Assembly (NCBI GenBank): GCA_043718245.1
Contig: JAYSWB010000004.1
Coordinates: forward strand, 1-8,045
Reading direction: 5' to 3'
Length of the DNA: 8,045 nucleotides
Source of the DNA: JBAXAB01 sp043718245
GTDB lineage: Bacteria > Patescibacteriota > Minisyncoccia > Phycocordibacterales > CAIZLB01
Part shown: in pieces, positions 1 through 6,935 of the stretch
Position numbering within the stretch: the stretch's first letter is position 1
Layout: every line of letters starts with the position of its first letter
The notes under the pieces: generated by a model
Database searches by the model: none
Seen by the model: the letters and a program-made list of their open reading frames with translations, nothing else
What the model was told of the DNA's origin: nothing
Translations under genes and position numbers: made by a program

Positions 1-229
1 CCCTTACCTGCCACGGGGGCAAACCTGTGGCGACTTACTGCAAAGGGCCTGATCGATCGATCGACGATTACGCATAAAACCTAGGTATCGACCCACGCAA
101 TAAAATAGATGGAACATCCCATCTGTCTAGCGCAAAGGGCACGCCGAAGGTGAGGAACCGGGACTTTCCTTGTGCGTTGGAGTGGTAAATAACTCAGAGC
201 GCATCTGAGTTTACGCTGAGTTACACTGC
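1..229 (-). ncRNA. rnpB: Probable RNase P RNA (bacterial type A-like), 5' part, cut by window edge
   Basis: This is the catalytic RNA of RNase P, which removes the 5' leader of tRNA precursors. Reading the minus strand, the P4 5' strand appears as AGGAAAGTCC near 161-170, and the highly conserved CAGGTAAGGG appears at the window edge (1-10). Just before the latter is a stem, GCCAC paired with GTGGC, in the place of helix P12. A P3-like hairpin, AACTCAG/CTGAGTT, lies near 189-209. The two conserved blocks are in the right order, but their spacing (about 150 bases) is longer than in E. coli, so the P7-P11 part is diverged or expanded. The 3' half, with the second strand of P4, lies outside the window. 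The 5' end is inferred from a possible promoter at 235-263. No long ORF with a recognisable product overlaps. The main doubt is a plus-strand terminator at 271-311, which could belong to a different RNA on the other strand. Confidence 0.6.
51..64. repeat. GATC tetranucleotide run inside the RNA gene
   Basis: Three and a half tandem copies of GATC lie in the middle of the presumed RNase P RNA. The run is self-complementary and could form a small helix or vary in copy number between strains. It sits in the part of the RNA that aligns least well with known RNase P. Confidence 0.6.
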
Positions 230-234
230 TCTTA

Positions 235-263
235 GATCTACATTTGACCAAGTCGGCTGGCAA
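235..263 (-). promoter_or_regulatory. Possible promoter for the RNase P RNA
   Basis: On the minus strand TTGCCA and TAGATC are separated by 17 bases. This is five of six matches for the -35 box and four of six for the -10 box. Transcription would begin near 228-230, just before the P3-like hairpin. The match is weaker than the other promoters in the window, so this is tentative. Confidence 0.35.
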
Positions 264-270
264 ATGCGTC

Positions 271-311
271 GCACCTCCCCCTTTGTCGCTCATTGGGGGA
301 GGTGCTTTTTT
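271..311 (+). terminator. Strong intrinsic terminator read on the plus strand
   Basis: A perfect 11-bp stem, GCACCTCCCCC with GGGGGAGGTGC, encloses a 13-base loop. It is followed on the plus strand by six T residues. On the minus strand no T run follows, so the polarity is plus. No plus-strand gene is evident upstream. It may stop antisense transcription coming out of the RNA gene, or belong to an unrecognised plus-strand RNA. Confidence 0.65.
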
Positions 312-320
312 ATGTAAAAA

Positions 321-346
321 CAAAAAAACCACCCCTCGGCGGTTTT
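321..346 (-). terminator. Intrinsic terminator of khpA
   Basis: On the minus strand AAACCGCC pairs with GGTGGTTT around a GAGG loop and is followed by seven T residues. One pair is G-U in the minus-strand RNA but would be an A-C mismatch in the plus-strand RNA, which supports the minus direction. It lies about 20 bases past the khpA stop codon. Confidence 0.75.
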
Positions 347-368
347 CATGCTCTTCCCAACCCCATCC

Positions 369-677
369 TTACAAACTCATATCATCTACCGCACTGTCAA
401 CACTCTTTGGCGTTCTTGGAGCTGCACCTTCTGGTTCGTTAATCTTTAAATTCACACGAGCGTTGTTTTTCATACCAACGACTCTTAATAAAATTCTGAT
501 CGCCTTTGCTGTATTTCCTGATCGGCCAATGATCTTTCCCATATCAATAGGATCAACTGTCAGTGTCAGTAAAACTCCCATCTCGTCTACCGTTCGGATA
601 ATCTTTACTTCTTCTGGCTTTTCAACTAGTGACTTCACTACGTATTCTAAAAACTGTACATCGAGTTCTGATTTCAT
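369..677 (-). CDS. khpA: KhpA-type KH-domain RNA-binding protein
   Basis: This is a 102-residue single KH domain protein of the KhpA/YlqC family, cytoplasmic. In Gram-positive bacteria family members bind small RNAs, often as a heterodimer with KhpB (Jag/EloR), and affect cell-envelope growth. The KH signature is clear: residues 46-54 read DMGKIIGRSG, with the RNA-contacting GxxG loop as GRSG (51-54), followed by the helix AKAIRILLRVVG. The C-terminal 20 residues are a polar tail. The length is somewhat above the usual 75-85 residues. It lies directly downstream of rpsP, the order found in many bacteria, although the rimM and trmD genes that often follow are missing here. It has its own strong promoter (713-741) with a leader of about 30 bases that lacks a Shine-Dalgarno sequence, and its own terminator. 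Confidence 0.93.
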   Translation of the reverse strand: MKSELDVQFLEYVVKSLVEKPEEVKIIRTVDEMGVLLTLTVDPIDMGKIIGRSGNTAKAIRILLRVVGMKNNARVNLKINEPEGAAPRTPKSVDSAVDDMSL

Positions 678-712
678 ATTAAATGTGCTGAATAATTGCG
701 AGTAATAAGGTA

Positions 713-741
713 ATTATATAGGTAGCAGGAATAGCGGTCAA
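713..741 (-). promoter_or_regulatory. Promoter of khpA
   Basis: On the minus strand TTGACC and a perfect TATAAT are separated by 17 bases. Transcription should start near 706, leaving about 29 bases before the khpA ATG. It lies in the 81-base gap after rpsP, so khpA can be expressed apart from rpsP. Confidence 0.75.
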
Positions 742-758
742 TCCAAGAAAAAGGATAG

Positions 759-1094
759 CTATGCAGTGGCAGGAGCAGCCTCGGCTTTTACTTCTTCTTT
801 TACGGCCTCTACTGGCTTTACATAAGTTTTCTTTGGAAGTACGTTTCTCTTCTTTCCTGTAAGGACTTTGTTAGAAACCAATAGGTTATGAGCAGTATCT
901 GAAACCTGAGCACCCTTTGAAATCCAGTGAAGGATTCTTTCATTTTTTAATTTAGTTCCATCTTTTTGGAAGTCGTGGAAACCTAAAATTTCTAGGGATT
1001 TACCGCTCTTTGTCGAGTTTCGAGAATCAGTCAAAACCAAGCGGAAAGATGGTGCGTTTTTTCGGCCAATTCGTTGTAGTCGTATTTTTAACAT
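759..1094 (-). CDS. rpsP: 30S ribosomal protein S16
   Basis: This is a small-subunit ribosomal protein that binds 16S rRNA and helps assemble the 5' domain of the 30S particle. The N-terminus MLKIRLQRIGRKNAPSFRLV is the standard S16 opening. It is followed by the DSR motif and the LEILGFHD segment near residues 35-42, and by the helix ERILHWISKGAQVSDTAHNLL. The family is usually 80-90 residues; this one has 111. The extra C-terminal stretch (about 88-111) is rich in K, E, A, V and P and is probably disordered. Such tails are common in S16 of several bacterial groups. The ATG lies only about 8 bases from the inferred transcription start, with no Shine-Dalgarno, so translation is probably near-leaderless. 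khpA follows on the same strand. Confidence 0.97.
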   Translation of the reverse strand: MLKIRLQRIGRKNAPSFRLVLTDSRNSTKSGKSLEILGFHDFQKDGTKLKNERILHWISKGAQVSDTAHNLLVSNKVLTGKKRNVLPKKTYVKPVEAVKEEVKAEAAPATA

Positions 1095-1108
1095 ATTGAG
1101 TTAGAAAG

Positions 1109-1137
1109 ATAGTAGCAGAATTAGCTTTGTAGGTCAA
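1109..1137 (-). promoter_or_regulatory. Promoter of rpsP
   Basis: On the minus strand TTGACC and TACTAT are separated by exactly 17 bases. The -35 box and spacer overlap the last codons of the upstream dsbB-like gene. The predicted start is near 1102, only about 8 bases before the rpsP ATG, which implies an almost leaderless mRNA. Confidence 0.7.
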
Positions 1138-1672
1138 CGGTCTTATCACTTCGAAGTACTAGCATAATCAATACAACCAGAAGAAAGGCTGATAGAGCCA
1201 TGATCGGGATTGTGATATATCCGAAAGTTAGAAAATTACGCTCCGTGCATGAAACGCTAATCCCAGCAGTTGAACAAGGAGCGGCAATCAGTCCAAGCTG
1301 TACCAAATAGTGGTAAAAAGCCAATGGAATGCCCATTATAGAGAGAATTAATGCATAAAGTGTTGAAGCCCTATACGAAATTTTGTGCCAAATTCCAACA
1401 CCAATAACAACAACCAGTGGGTACATTAAAATTCTCTGGAACCAACAAAGTTTACATGGGTTGTATCCGATAATATCTGAATAAGTGAGACTGCCTAAGG
1501 TGGCCACTATCACTACAACAAAAGCAATCATCATTCCATATTTTTTTGCGAAGCTAATTATCTTATTATCCCCTTTTGTGAAAAGCATCGTTAAAAGCAA
1601 AACCAGAGACATTATTTGGGCAAGAACTGTCAAGCTGGATAATGTATAGGTTACGATTTGAGCTAATGTCAT
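1121..1672 (-). CDS. dsbB: DsbB/BdbC-family disulfide bond formation membrane protein
   Basis: This is an integral membrane thiol oxidase that passes electrons from a DsbA-like partner to quinone, so that secreted proteins gain disulfides. The first active-site pair is C73-x-x-C76 in the family motif NPCKLCWFQR, and R80 sits in the usual place next to the quinone site. The second pair is C133 and C142 in the second outer loop (APCSTAGISVSC). Hydrophobic stretches lie near residues 10-32, 43-62, 79-97, 105-122 and 149-173. The last four match the canonical four-helix core, so the first is an extra N-terminal helix. No DsbA-like thioredoxin gene is visible in the window. Likely clients are the cysteine-containing surface proteins encoded just upstream on the same strand. 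No clear Shine-Dalgarno or consensus promoter was found before the ATG. Confidence 0.92.
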   Translation of the reverse strand: MTLAQIVTYTLSSLTVLAQIMSLVLLLTMLFTKGDNKIISFAKKYGMMIAFVVVIVATLGSLTYSDIIGYNPCKLCWFQRILMYPLVVVIGVGIWHKISYRASTLYALILSIMGIPLAFYHYLVQLGLIAAPCSTAGISVSCTERNFLTFGYITIPIMALSAFLLVVLIMLVLRSDKTVDLQS

Positions 1673-1723
1673 TGGATTAAAAAATTATTTTGTATATAAA
1701 AATAGTATCATGAAAAAAAGAGC

Positions 1724-2686
1724 TTAGAAAGCCAGCCCGCCAGCCTCTCCTAAATAAACTTCATCTTTTAGAAATTTTTGATTAAAGGCAAAACTACCTA
1801 TAATAACGAGAACAAGTAAAATTACGGTCATAATAATCTTTGGATGATGAATTTTTCCATTTACAAGAAGTATCAAAAGAAATGCTGCAATTACGAACCC
1901 GAGAAGCACAATAAGCACAATCCCTCCTGCAAAACGGGGTGAAGTCTCGAGAACCTTTAGAGGTGATGCGCTTTGAATATTTGAAGTGTCCGTCTCTGCA
2001 CCTGCAACCATGGTCGTAGTCCCAGATAATACTGTGGTAACAGGTTTTGGCGCGTTTACTTTTATAATCGGAGCTTTCTTTGGAACAATTTCAATACTTG
2101 TTCTGACAGATTTTGGCGTACCAAAAAATTGGGCGACATATATTGCGGGACGTCCCTCATAGACTCCAGTTGCCATGCCGATTCCTGTTTCAGTATAAAT
2201 CCGTTTTACAATATTTTCACGATGTGTAGGAGAACGCATCCAAGCGTCAACCACATCTTTAGAATCAGTAAAATTAACCGCCAGGTTTTCCCCTGCATGC
2301 TGGTATCGATATCCGACTTTATCAAGCCAATACCACGGCAGGTAGCCTTCGGGAGAGTTATGTGCGAAATACCCCCTAGTTGCCATGTCTTTTGCTTTTT
2401 CCTCGGCTGCAAGCTTTAAAAGTGCATTTTCCGACAATGGAGAGGCGTTATTTTGTATACGCTGATCATTTGTCATTGACTCCAAAATCGCAGGCAAAAT
2501 TGCAGCTAAATAAGATCCTTTTTGAAAGTTTAAAAATGACTGGGCAAAAATTCCAACCTCAAGTAGCAAGACAAAAGCAAGAACTAGAGCAATGGAATTT
2601 TTCTTCCAAAAATGAGGGTGGTGATTATTTTCCTCGTGTGGGAAAAACATTTTTTTAAGCCATTTCATACTTTCATTGTGCCACAT
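1724..2686 (-). CDS. Membrane-anchored CAP (SCP/PR-1, YkwD-like) domain protein
   Basis: A cell-surface protein with an extracytoplasmic CAP domain; the molecular role of bacterial CAP proteins is mostly unknown. With the start at 2686 the protein has 320 residues. An N-terminal membrane helix spans about 31-52. The CAP domain spans about 71-193 and has H109 in FAHNSPEG, E133 in AGENLA, H155 in SPTHREN and the closing strand YVAQFFG. These are the signature motifs and the usual cavity histidines and glutamate. A Thr/Ser/Pro linker follows, then two hydrophobic helices (about 253-277 and 282-303). The frame extends upstream to a TTG at 2701, but that lies inside a terminator. The ATG at 2686 is preceded by AGGAAAA; the ATG at 2668 is an alternative. 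The two C-terminal helices are unusual for this family. Confidence 0.88.
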   Translation of the reverse strand: MWHNESMKWLKKMFFPHEENNHHPHFWKKNSIALVLAFVLLLEVGIFAQSFLNFQKGSYLAAILPAILESMTNDQRIQNNASPLSENALLKLAAEEKAKDMATRGYFAHNSPEGYLPWYWLDKVGYRYQHAGENLAVNFTDSKDVVDAWMRSPTHRENIVKRIYTETGIGMATGVYEGRPAIYVAQFFGTPKSVRTSIEIVPKKAPIIKVNAPKPVTTVLSGTTTMVAGAETDTSNIQSASPLKVLETSPRFAGGIVLIVLLGFVIAAFLLILLVNGKIHHPKIIMTVILLVLVIIGSFAFNQKFLKDEVYLGEAGGLAF

Positions 2687-2695
2687 TTTTCCTAA

Positions 2696-2727
2696 AAACA
2701 AAAGACCCCTTTCGAGGTCTTTTGTTT
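2696..2727 (-). terminator. Intrinsic terminator of the peptidoglycan-binding protein gene
   Basis: A perfect 12-bp stem, AAACAAAAGACC with GGTCTTTTGTTT, has an 8-base loop and T-rich flanks. It begins about 10 bases after the stop codon of the gene at 2736-4130 and ends just before the CAP gene start. Its A/T-rich outer arms make it usable in both directions, but gene placement favours the minus strand. Confidence 0.75.
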
Positions 2728-2735
2728 AGACTTTT

Positions 2736-4130
2736 TTAAAGAGAAACTGGTGGTAATGGGGCTGTTGTACACAACAAGTGATTGATCCATCTCAAAGTTG
2801 TTTTGTAAACATAACCTGTAGAAGCATTTATCCCCCATGGCGTAAGAATCTCTGAAGCATGTTTTGTCTGGAATAGTTTGACTGCGCTTTCAGTATTAGA
2901 GTCAAATATACCTGTTACTGGTATCGTAACGCCTAAATTTTGAGAATTAAGGAAGATTTGCAGTCTAACTACCTGTTCCATATTATTCCTTTGACCTCGT
3001 CTCATATATGTACCTATTCCAACAGAACAAGCTGATCCGCTAGTGTCAGTTGATGCACCTAATACTGAACCCTGTGTAGTTGGAATTATGTTTCCACCAC
3101 CAGTTTGCTGACCTGCAGTATTATTTTGAGTTTGACCTCCACTGTTACTCTGAGGTGGAGTAGGTGGCACTTCTTCATTTGGTTTTTCTTCATTCGCGAC
3201 GTACGTATTAGTGATTGTGCAAATTGCAGGTGTAGTTGAAGAAACTGTTACGTTTCCAAAACTATCGCATGCCCCACCGAAAGATTGGGAATAACTTCGC
3301 AGGTTTCTCTCACTAACTACGTGCACACCTTCACTTGTAGTTGTGGCTAAACCAGAAGTTACAGAAAATCCATTAACAAATAGTGCGAAGCTTGAAGTAG
3401 TAGCTGTTCCACCGACAACGACTTTGTTTACGATTAGAGAACCAGTTGCAGTGGTGGTAGTTGCCGTTGTAGTAGACACGATTGCTGTAAAGCTTGCTGA
3501 GATGTTTAAATTAGACTGAACATTTGAGTCTGTTCTTGGATTAGTCGTAGTCGCGTCGCTCCATGATGTAAAGTTAAAACCAGGATTGGCAACTGCAGTT
3601 ACTGCTGTTCCATTAGCACCCTGATTGACGGTTTGGGTCGTGCTACCAGAAAGGGTTCCGTTTGTTCCGGCAGTATAGGTAAGAGTAAATTGTGTGATTA
3701 CAGGAGCTCCGATTGTGAGAGTTCCAGAAGTTGTTTGTGTGGCACCTTCATTACCTGTATCCATACCTTGGACTGTAAAGTTTGTCACACCTTCTGGACT
3801 GCCCGATGTTGTTGTTAGAGTAAGAGTAGAAGTTTTTGATTCTGGAGTATTTCCAGTAAACGATACAGTTGCCGGAACAAAGGATGCTGTCACGCCAGTT
3901 GGTAGTGCTGTTGTGATACTAAGAGCAGTATCTAGATTTCCATTACCTGTTCTATTAACAGTTACTGTGTAAGTACCGCTCCCAGCCGTGCCCGATGTCA
4001 AAATTCCCGATTGTGAATCAATACTAATTGAACCTAAATTTGAAGCATTTCTCGCCAAAGCATTCTGAATAGGAAATAAACCGAATGCAATAATCTGTGT
4101 TGCCACTACGAACTTAATAATCTTTTTCAT
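2736..4130 (-). CDS. Secreted multidomain protein with InlB-type repeat and C-terminal peptidoglycan-binding domain
   Basis: A 464-residue exported protein, probably attached to the cell wall. The signal peptide is about residues 1-26 (MKKIIKFVVATQIIAFGLF, then ALA before the cleavage site). Residues 32-142 are a Ser/Thr/Gly-rich Ig-like beta region. Residues 147-216 match the InlB B-repeat style (FTLTYTAGTNGTLSG, GFNFTSWSD, ISASFTA). Residues 229-310 begin GSLIVNKVVVGG and end ICTITNTY, like prealbumin- or SpaA-type surface domains. A Pro/Gln/Gly linker (311-367) leads to a PG_binding_1-type domain (about 376-453) with LQIFLNSQ, TGIFDSNTESAVKLFQ and EILTPWG, the form typical of Parcubacteria. 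Cysteines are C288/C304 and C368/C454, consistent with two disulfides. It contains no catalytic motif I recognise, so it is probably structural or adhesive. Its terminator is at 2696-2727. Confidence 0.87.
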   Translation of the reverse strand: MKKIIKFVVATQIIAFGLFPIQNALARNASNLGSISIDSQSGILTSGTAGSGTYTVTVNRTGNGNLDTALSITTALPTGVTASFVPATVSFTGNTPESKTSTLTLTTTSGSPEGVTNFTVQGMDTGNEGATQTTSGTLTIGAPVITQFTLTYTAGTNGTLSGSTTQTVNQGANGTAVTAVANPGFNFTSWSDATTTNPRTDSNVQSNLNISASFTAIVSTTTATTTTATGSLIVNKVVVGGTATTSSFALFVNGFSVTSGLATTTSEGVHVVSERNLRSYSQSFGGACDSFGNVTVSSTTPAICTITNTYVANEEKPNEEVPPTPPQSNSGGQTQNNTAGQQTGGGNIIPTTQGSVLGASTDTSGSACSVGIGTYMRRGQRNNMEQVVRLQIFLNSQNLGVTIPVTGIFDSNTESAVKLFQTKHASEILTPWGINASTGYVYKTTLRWINHLLCTTAPLPPVSL

Positions 4131-4179
4131 AATTTTTTATCTATTTTATAAATTGAGCCTACACACTATCAGTAAAGAC

Positions 4180-4920
4180 CTACTTTGTCACCTCCAGCAT
4201 TACCGAGTTGCTGCGTCCATTCTGATTTTTTACAACAATGAGGTGTTTTCCTTCTTTCGCTGTATCAGGAATAAGGAAATATAAATTATTAACTCCGTTC
4301 ATGGTTACGCTATCCAAGCTGACATTGTCGAATAACACTTCATTTGAAGGCACTGCACCTGCTCCATTTGGAACCGATTTTGGTAAAGTAAATCCAGCCC
4401 CATTTATTGCAATAAGGGTGCCCACTGTGGCAGAACTTGGCGATAAAGAATAGATAATTGGAGCCTTAGTAGTTTCCCCAATGACTCTGGCTCCGACGCT
4501 AGCATAGACACTTTCTCCATTTGATCCATAAATAGTAAAGACTGGATTATAAGCCCCTGGGTAAGAATACGAATGTGTAAAAGTAAAGTTTTTTGTGATG
4601 ATAGGATCATTTGAAGAAATTTCATCTCCCCATGTGACACTGTAGGTTAATTCACCACCATCTGTACTGCTGGCATAAATTACCCACGTGCCTTTTTGAT
4701 CCACATTCAAAACCTGCGGTAAATCTAATTTTGTAATAACAGGCTTGCTACTTGTTGAAATACTCTCATTTGGCAGTGCGGAAGTGCTTGTCCCGATCTC
4801 GTTTACAACGGAAGGTGAAATATTTATTTTTTTATTAAGCGAAAAATAAACGGTAATTACAGCGATTATTAATACTGCAATGGTAATAAAAGTTCTTGTT
4901 AAAGATGATTGATTATTCAT
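4180..4920 (-). CDS. Membrane-anchored protein with PKD-like and TIG/IPT domains
   Basis: A 246-residue surface protein of unknown specific role. An N-terminal hydrophobic segment (about 10-27) followed by Lys residues looks like an uncleaved signal anchor. A Ser/Thr-rich spacer follows (about 33-60). Residues 60-148 resemble a PKD-like Ig domain, with VTWGDE and FTHSYSYPGAYNPVFTIYG. Residues 153-245 resemble an IPT/TIG Ig domain, with PIIYSLSPSSATVGTLIAINGAGF and a closing KEGKHLIVVKNQNGRSNSVML. Such beta domains commonly act in adhesion or as spacers. It contains no cysteines. The gene ends 49 bases before the start of the peptidoglycan-binding protein gene, with no terminator between them, so the two are probably co-transcribed. 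The terminator of the ABC exporter lies upstream, so this pair needs a promoter near 4921-4950; I see only weak candidates. Confidence 0.83.
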   Translation of the reverse strand: MNNQSSLTRTFITIAVLIIAVITVYFSLNKKINISPSVVNEIGTSTSALPNESISTSSKPVITKLDLPQVLNVDQKGTWVIYASSTDGGELTYSVTWGDEISSNDPIITKNFTFTHSYSYPGAYNPVFTIYGSNGESVYASVGARVIGETTKAPIIYSLSPSSATVGTLIAINGAGFTLPKSVPNGAGAVPSNEVLFDNVSLDSVTMNGVNNLYFLIPDTAKEGKHLIVVKNQNGRSNSVMLEVTK

Positions 4921-4952
4921 CTAGATATCTTATCATCATTACTTAAAATGAA

Positions 4953-4986
4953 AAAACCCCGCAACGCTTTCGCGTTGCGGGGTTTT
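4953..4986 (-). terminator. Strong bidirectional-type terminator after the ABC exporter gene
   Basis: A perfect 15-bp stem, AAAACCCCGCAACGC with GCGTTGCGGGGTTTT, encloses the loop TTTC. On the minus strand the stem runs into six T residues and then CATTTT. It lies 41 bases after the ABC transporter stop codon and separates that gene from the envelope cluster. Confidence 0.85.
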
Positions 4987-5027
4987 GATTTACTTTTGAC
5001 TATTCAACACCGATCACCACATTTGGA

Positions 5028-6818
5028 TCACTGAGTGTACTGCTTGCAAAGCTCCCGAAACTCGGGACAAGTTGCTGACAATTCCTCAAATGTTCCACTC
5101 GCAATGATCTGTCCGTTTGCAAACATACAAATCCTGTCGAAAAGCAGCAGGAGGTGCAATTTGTGAATCGAAGAGATCATGGTCTTTCCATTAAACCCCT
5201 CGAAGATCTTACGGTAAACTTCCCTCTCGATTTTAACATCGAGACTACTGGTCGGCTCATCAAAGAGCAGGATGCTTTTATCATCGCCAGCACAGGCAAG
5301 AAACCCGCGGGCCAGAGCAAGACGCTGTTTTTCGCCTCCACTGAGGCTCACTCCTTTTTCATTCATTACGGAGTCCAACCCTTTTGGTAACCTTGCGATC
5401 ACCTCGGTCAACCCTGCCATTTCGACGTAACGCATTATCACATCGTCGGAATAATCTGCTCCGAGGGTGATGTTTTCGCGAACGGTTGTCGCGAATATCT
5501 CAGCCTCTTGTGGAACAAGAGTGATGGCTCTGGCAATCCCATCAAAACCTTGCGAGATTTCTTTACCATCTACCGAGAGTTTTAACTCCGATGGATGGTA
5601 AAGATAACGCATGATTTTTAGAAGTGTGGTTTTACCGCTACCACTTTCTCCGACGACAGCAATTTTCTCGCCGCGCCTGATTTGCAATGAGACATTGTCC
5701 AGATGAAGTCTAGGTTCTCCCTCGTTTTCGTAGGAGAAAGATAACCCTTCGATGCTCAGGTTTTGCCACTTGTCAGGCAGGACATGGTTTGCAAAGCTCT
5801 CATCGCGGAAGTCCGCGGAAAGTTCCTCTGCATTTGCCACGTTTGCTCTGCGTTGTACCGTATCGCTGTACAGGTTGGTGAATCTGTTAAGGATATCACC
5901 AATGTTGCCGAGATACCTGTAAAGCAAGAATACTTCGCCAAACAAAACCCCTCCTCTGGCACCAATGTGCTGAAGAAAATATGTGCCGAGAACAATAACA
6001 ACCGTCGCCGAGCAACACATTGAAGTGATAAACCACTTGATCTCGTTCATCCTGCTGTTTTTCTTGAACAACTCGTAGGGCCTTTCTGTCTTACTGATAA
6101 TCGCGTTAAAGATTAATTTTTCGACGCGAAGAACGATCACAGTGACGATGTTGCCGATTGAATCGACAACACTTGCTGAGATCTTATTTTCATTTCGATT
6201 CAACTCACGGTATTGACCTATCAGTATTTTGTCGAAGCGTGTGACGACCCAAAACGTTAGGACCATCATCACAAAGACGACAGCCGCGGAGGGTGGGAAC
6301 AAGTAAGCCAGCATGATGAAGCTCCCAAAGAACCTCACAATTGCATAGATGATTTCAAAAGAGTATTTCGTGAACTGATACAAGGCTTGGATGCCCTTCT
6401 CAATTTTGTCGATAATCTCTCCTGAATGCTGGCCTGAATGCCACTCCAAAGGAAGCGTCATGACACCTCGAAGGAGGTGTTTTCGATACGCAAGCCTGAC
6501 TTTGAATGCATTCATGGTTTCCATGACCCTTGCAGGAGCATGGATAAACCAGAAGACTGCTGTGGCTCCCATGGTTGTGAGCAGAAGAGTGAGAAGCATG
6601 CGAATGTTTTCACTCGTCACACCTTCATTCTGAACGACATTCATGATTTTGGCCCAAATCTGCGGATGAACAAGGATGTTGAAAGTTTCCGCGATGACAA
6701 AGATCACCCAAACGAAAACTACATTTTTCCTATTTTCATCCGAGTAGTTCCAAACCTGTTTAAAGAGGAAGAAGAGCGGATTAGTCCCTTCTTTTTTCGA
6801 GTTATTTTCCGATTTCAT
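5028..6818 (-). CDS. ABC exporter half-transporter (membrane domain fused to ATPase)
   Basis: A 596-residue protein in the layout of ATP-driven exporters that work as dimers; the substrate cannot be told from sequence. The membrane domain (about 30-320) has hydrophobic segments near 33-52, 75-93, 155-195 and 263-283. The nucleotide-binding domain (about 352-590) is complete: Walker A GESGSGKTT (390-398), Q-loop Q437 in LVPQEAEIF, signature LSGGEKQR (492-499), Walker B SILLFDEP (515-522), D-loop SSLD and switch H552 in SSIHKLHLL. No N-terminal C39 peptidase domain is present. An AAAGGAA element lies upstream of the ATG, although its spacing of about 12 bases is long. GC is visibly higher than in the genes to the left. 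Upstream are tiny ORFs and an inverted repeat (6870-6883). The gene ends at a strong terminator. Peptide, lipid or drug export are all possible. Confidence 0.93.
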   Translation of the reverse strand: MKSENNSKKEGTNPLFFLFKQVWNYSDENRKNVVFVWVIFVIAETFNILVHPQIWAKIMNVVQNEGVTSENIRMLLTLLLTTMGATAVFWFIHAPARVMETMNAFKVRLAYRKHLLRGVMTLPLEWHSGQHSGEIIDKIEKGIQALYQFTKYSFEIIYAIVRFFGSFIMLAYLFPPSAAVVFVMMVLTFWVVTRFDKILIGQYRELNRNENKISASVVDSIGNIVTVIVLRVEKLIFNAIISKTERPYELFKKNSRMNEIKWFITSMCCSATVVIVLGTYFLQHIGARGGVLFGEVFLLYRYLGNIGDILNRFTNLYSDTVQRRANVANAEELSADFRDESFANHVLPDKWQNLSIEGLSFSYENEGEPRLHLDNVSLQIRRGEKIAVVGESGSGKTTLLKIMRYLYHPSELKLSVDGKEISQGFDGIARAITLVPQEAEIFATTVRENITLGADYSDDVIMRYVEMAGLTEVIARLPKGLDSVMNEKGVSLSGGEKQRLALARGFLACAGDDKSILLFDEPTSSLDVKIEREVYRKIFEGFNGKTMISSIHKLHLLLLFDRICMFANGQIIASGTFEELSATCPEFRELCKQYTQ

Positions 6819-6869
6819 GATTTACCGATTCCTTTCTGTTGTGGTGGTTGATTTGTATTGAATTGTAAA

Positions 6870-6883
6870 GTTCTATAAAGAAC
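6870..6883. promoter_or_regulatory. Short inverted repeat upstream of the ABC exporter gene
   Basis: GTTCT and AGAAC are perfect inverted arms around ATAA. The site lies about 50 bases before the ABC exporter start, directly after the terminator of the preceding small unit, where the exporter promoter should be. It could be an operator. No convincing -35/-10 pair was found next to it. Confidence 0.3.
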
Positions 6884-6885
6884 AA

Positions 6886-6910
6886 AAAACACCGCTTTGC
6901 GCGGTGTTTT
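6886..6910 (-). terminator. Terminator of the small unit upstream of the ABC exporter
   Basis: AAAACACCGC pairs perfectly with GCGGTGTTTT around a 5-base loop (10 bp). On the minus strand it ends in six T residues followed by G. It closes a unit that starts at the promoter at 7071-7098. It could also work on the plus strand, where four T residues follow. Confidence 0.7.
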
Positions 6911-6935
6911 AATGATTTAAAGACCTGTTATGGTT

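Noticed and set aside
271..305. The hairpin as part of a CRISPR or insertion-sequence end
   Set aside because: It occurs once, has no spaced repeats or transposase nearby, and is fully explained as a terminator.
81..332. Minus-strand 83-codon open frame
   Set aside because: It overlaps the RNase P-like RNA and begins inside a terminator. The sequence looks like translated structured RNA.
244..705. Plus-strand 153-codon open frame
   Set aside because: It runs antisense through khpA, a clear KH protein, and begins within the hairpin region. Its Ser/Thr-rich sequence resembles no family.
2129..2658. Open frames on both strands within the CAP gene
   Set aside because: The CAP motifs in the main minus-strand frame are unambiguous, and the other frames have no supporting features.
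2687..2701. TTG start extending the CAP protein by five codons
   Set aside because: The TTG lies in the arm of the upstream terminator hairpin. The ATG at 2686 has AGGAAAA before it.
5154..6851. Several plus-strand open frames opposite the ABC exporter
   Set aside because: They are shadows of a long, fully motif-supported gene, caused by its higher GC, and show no domain features.
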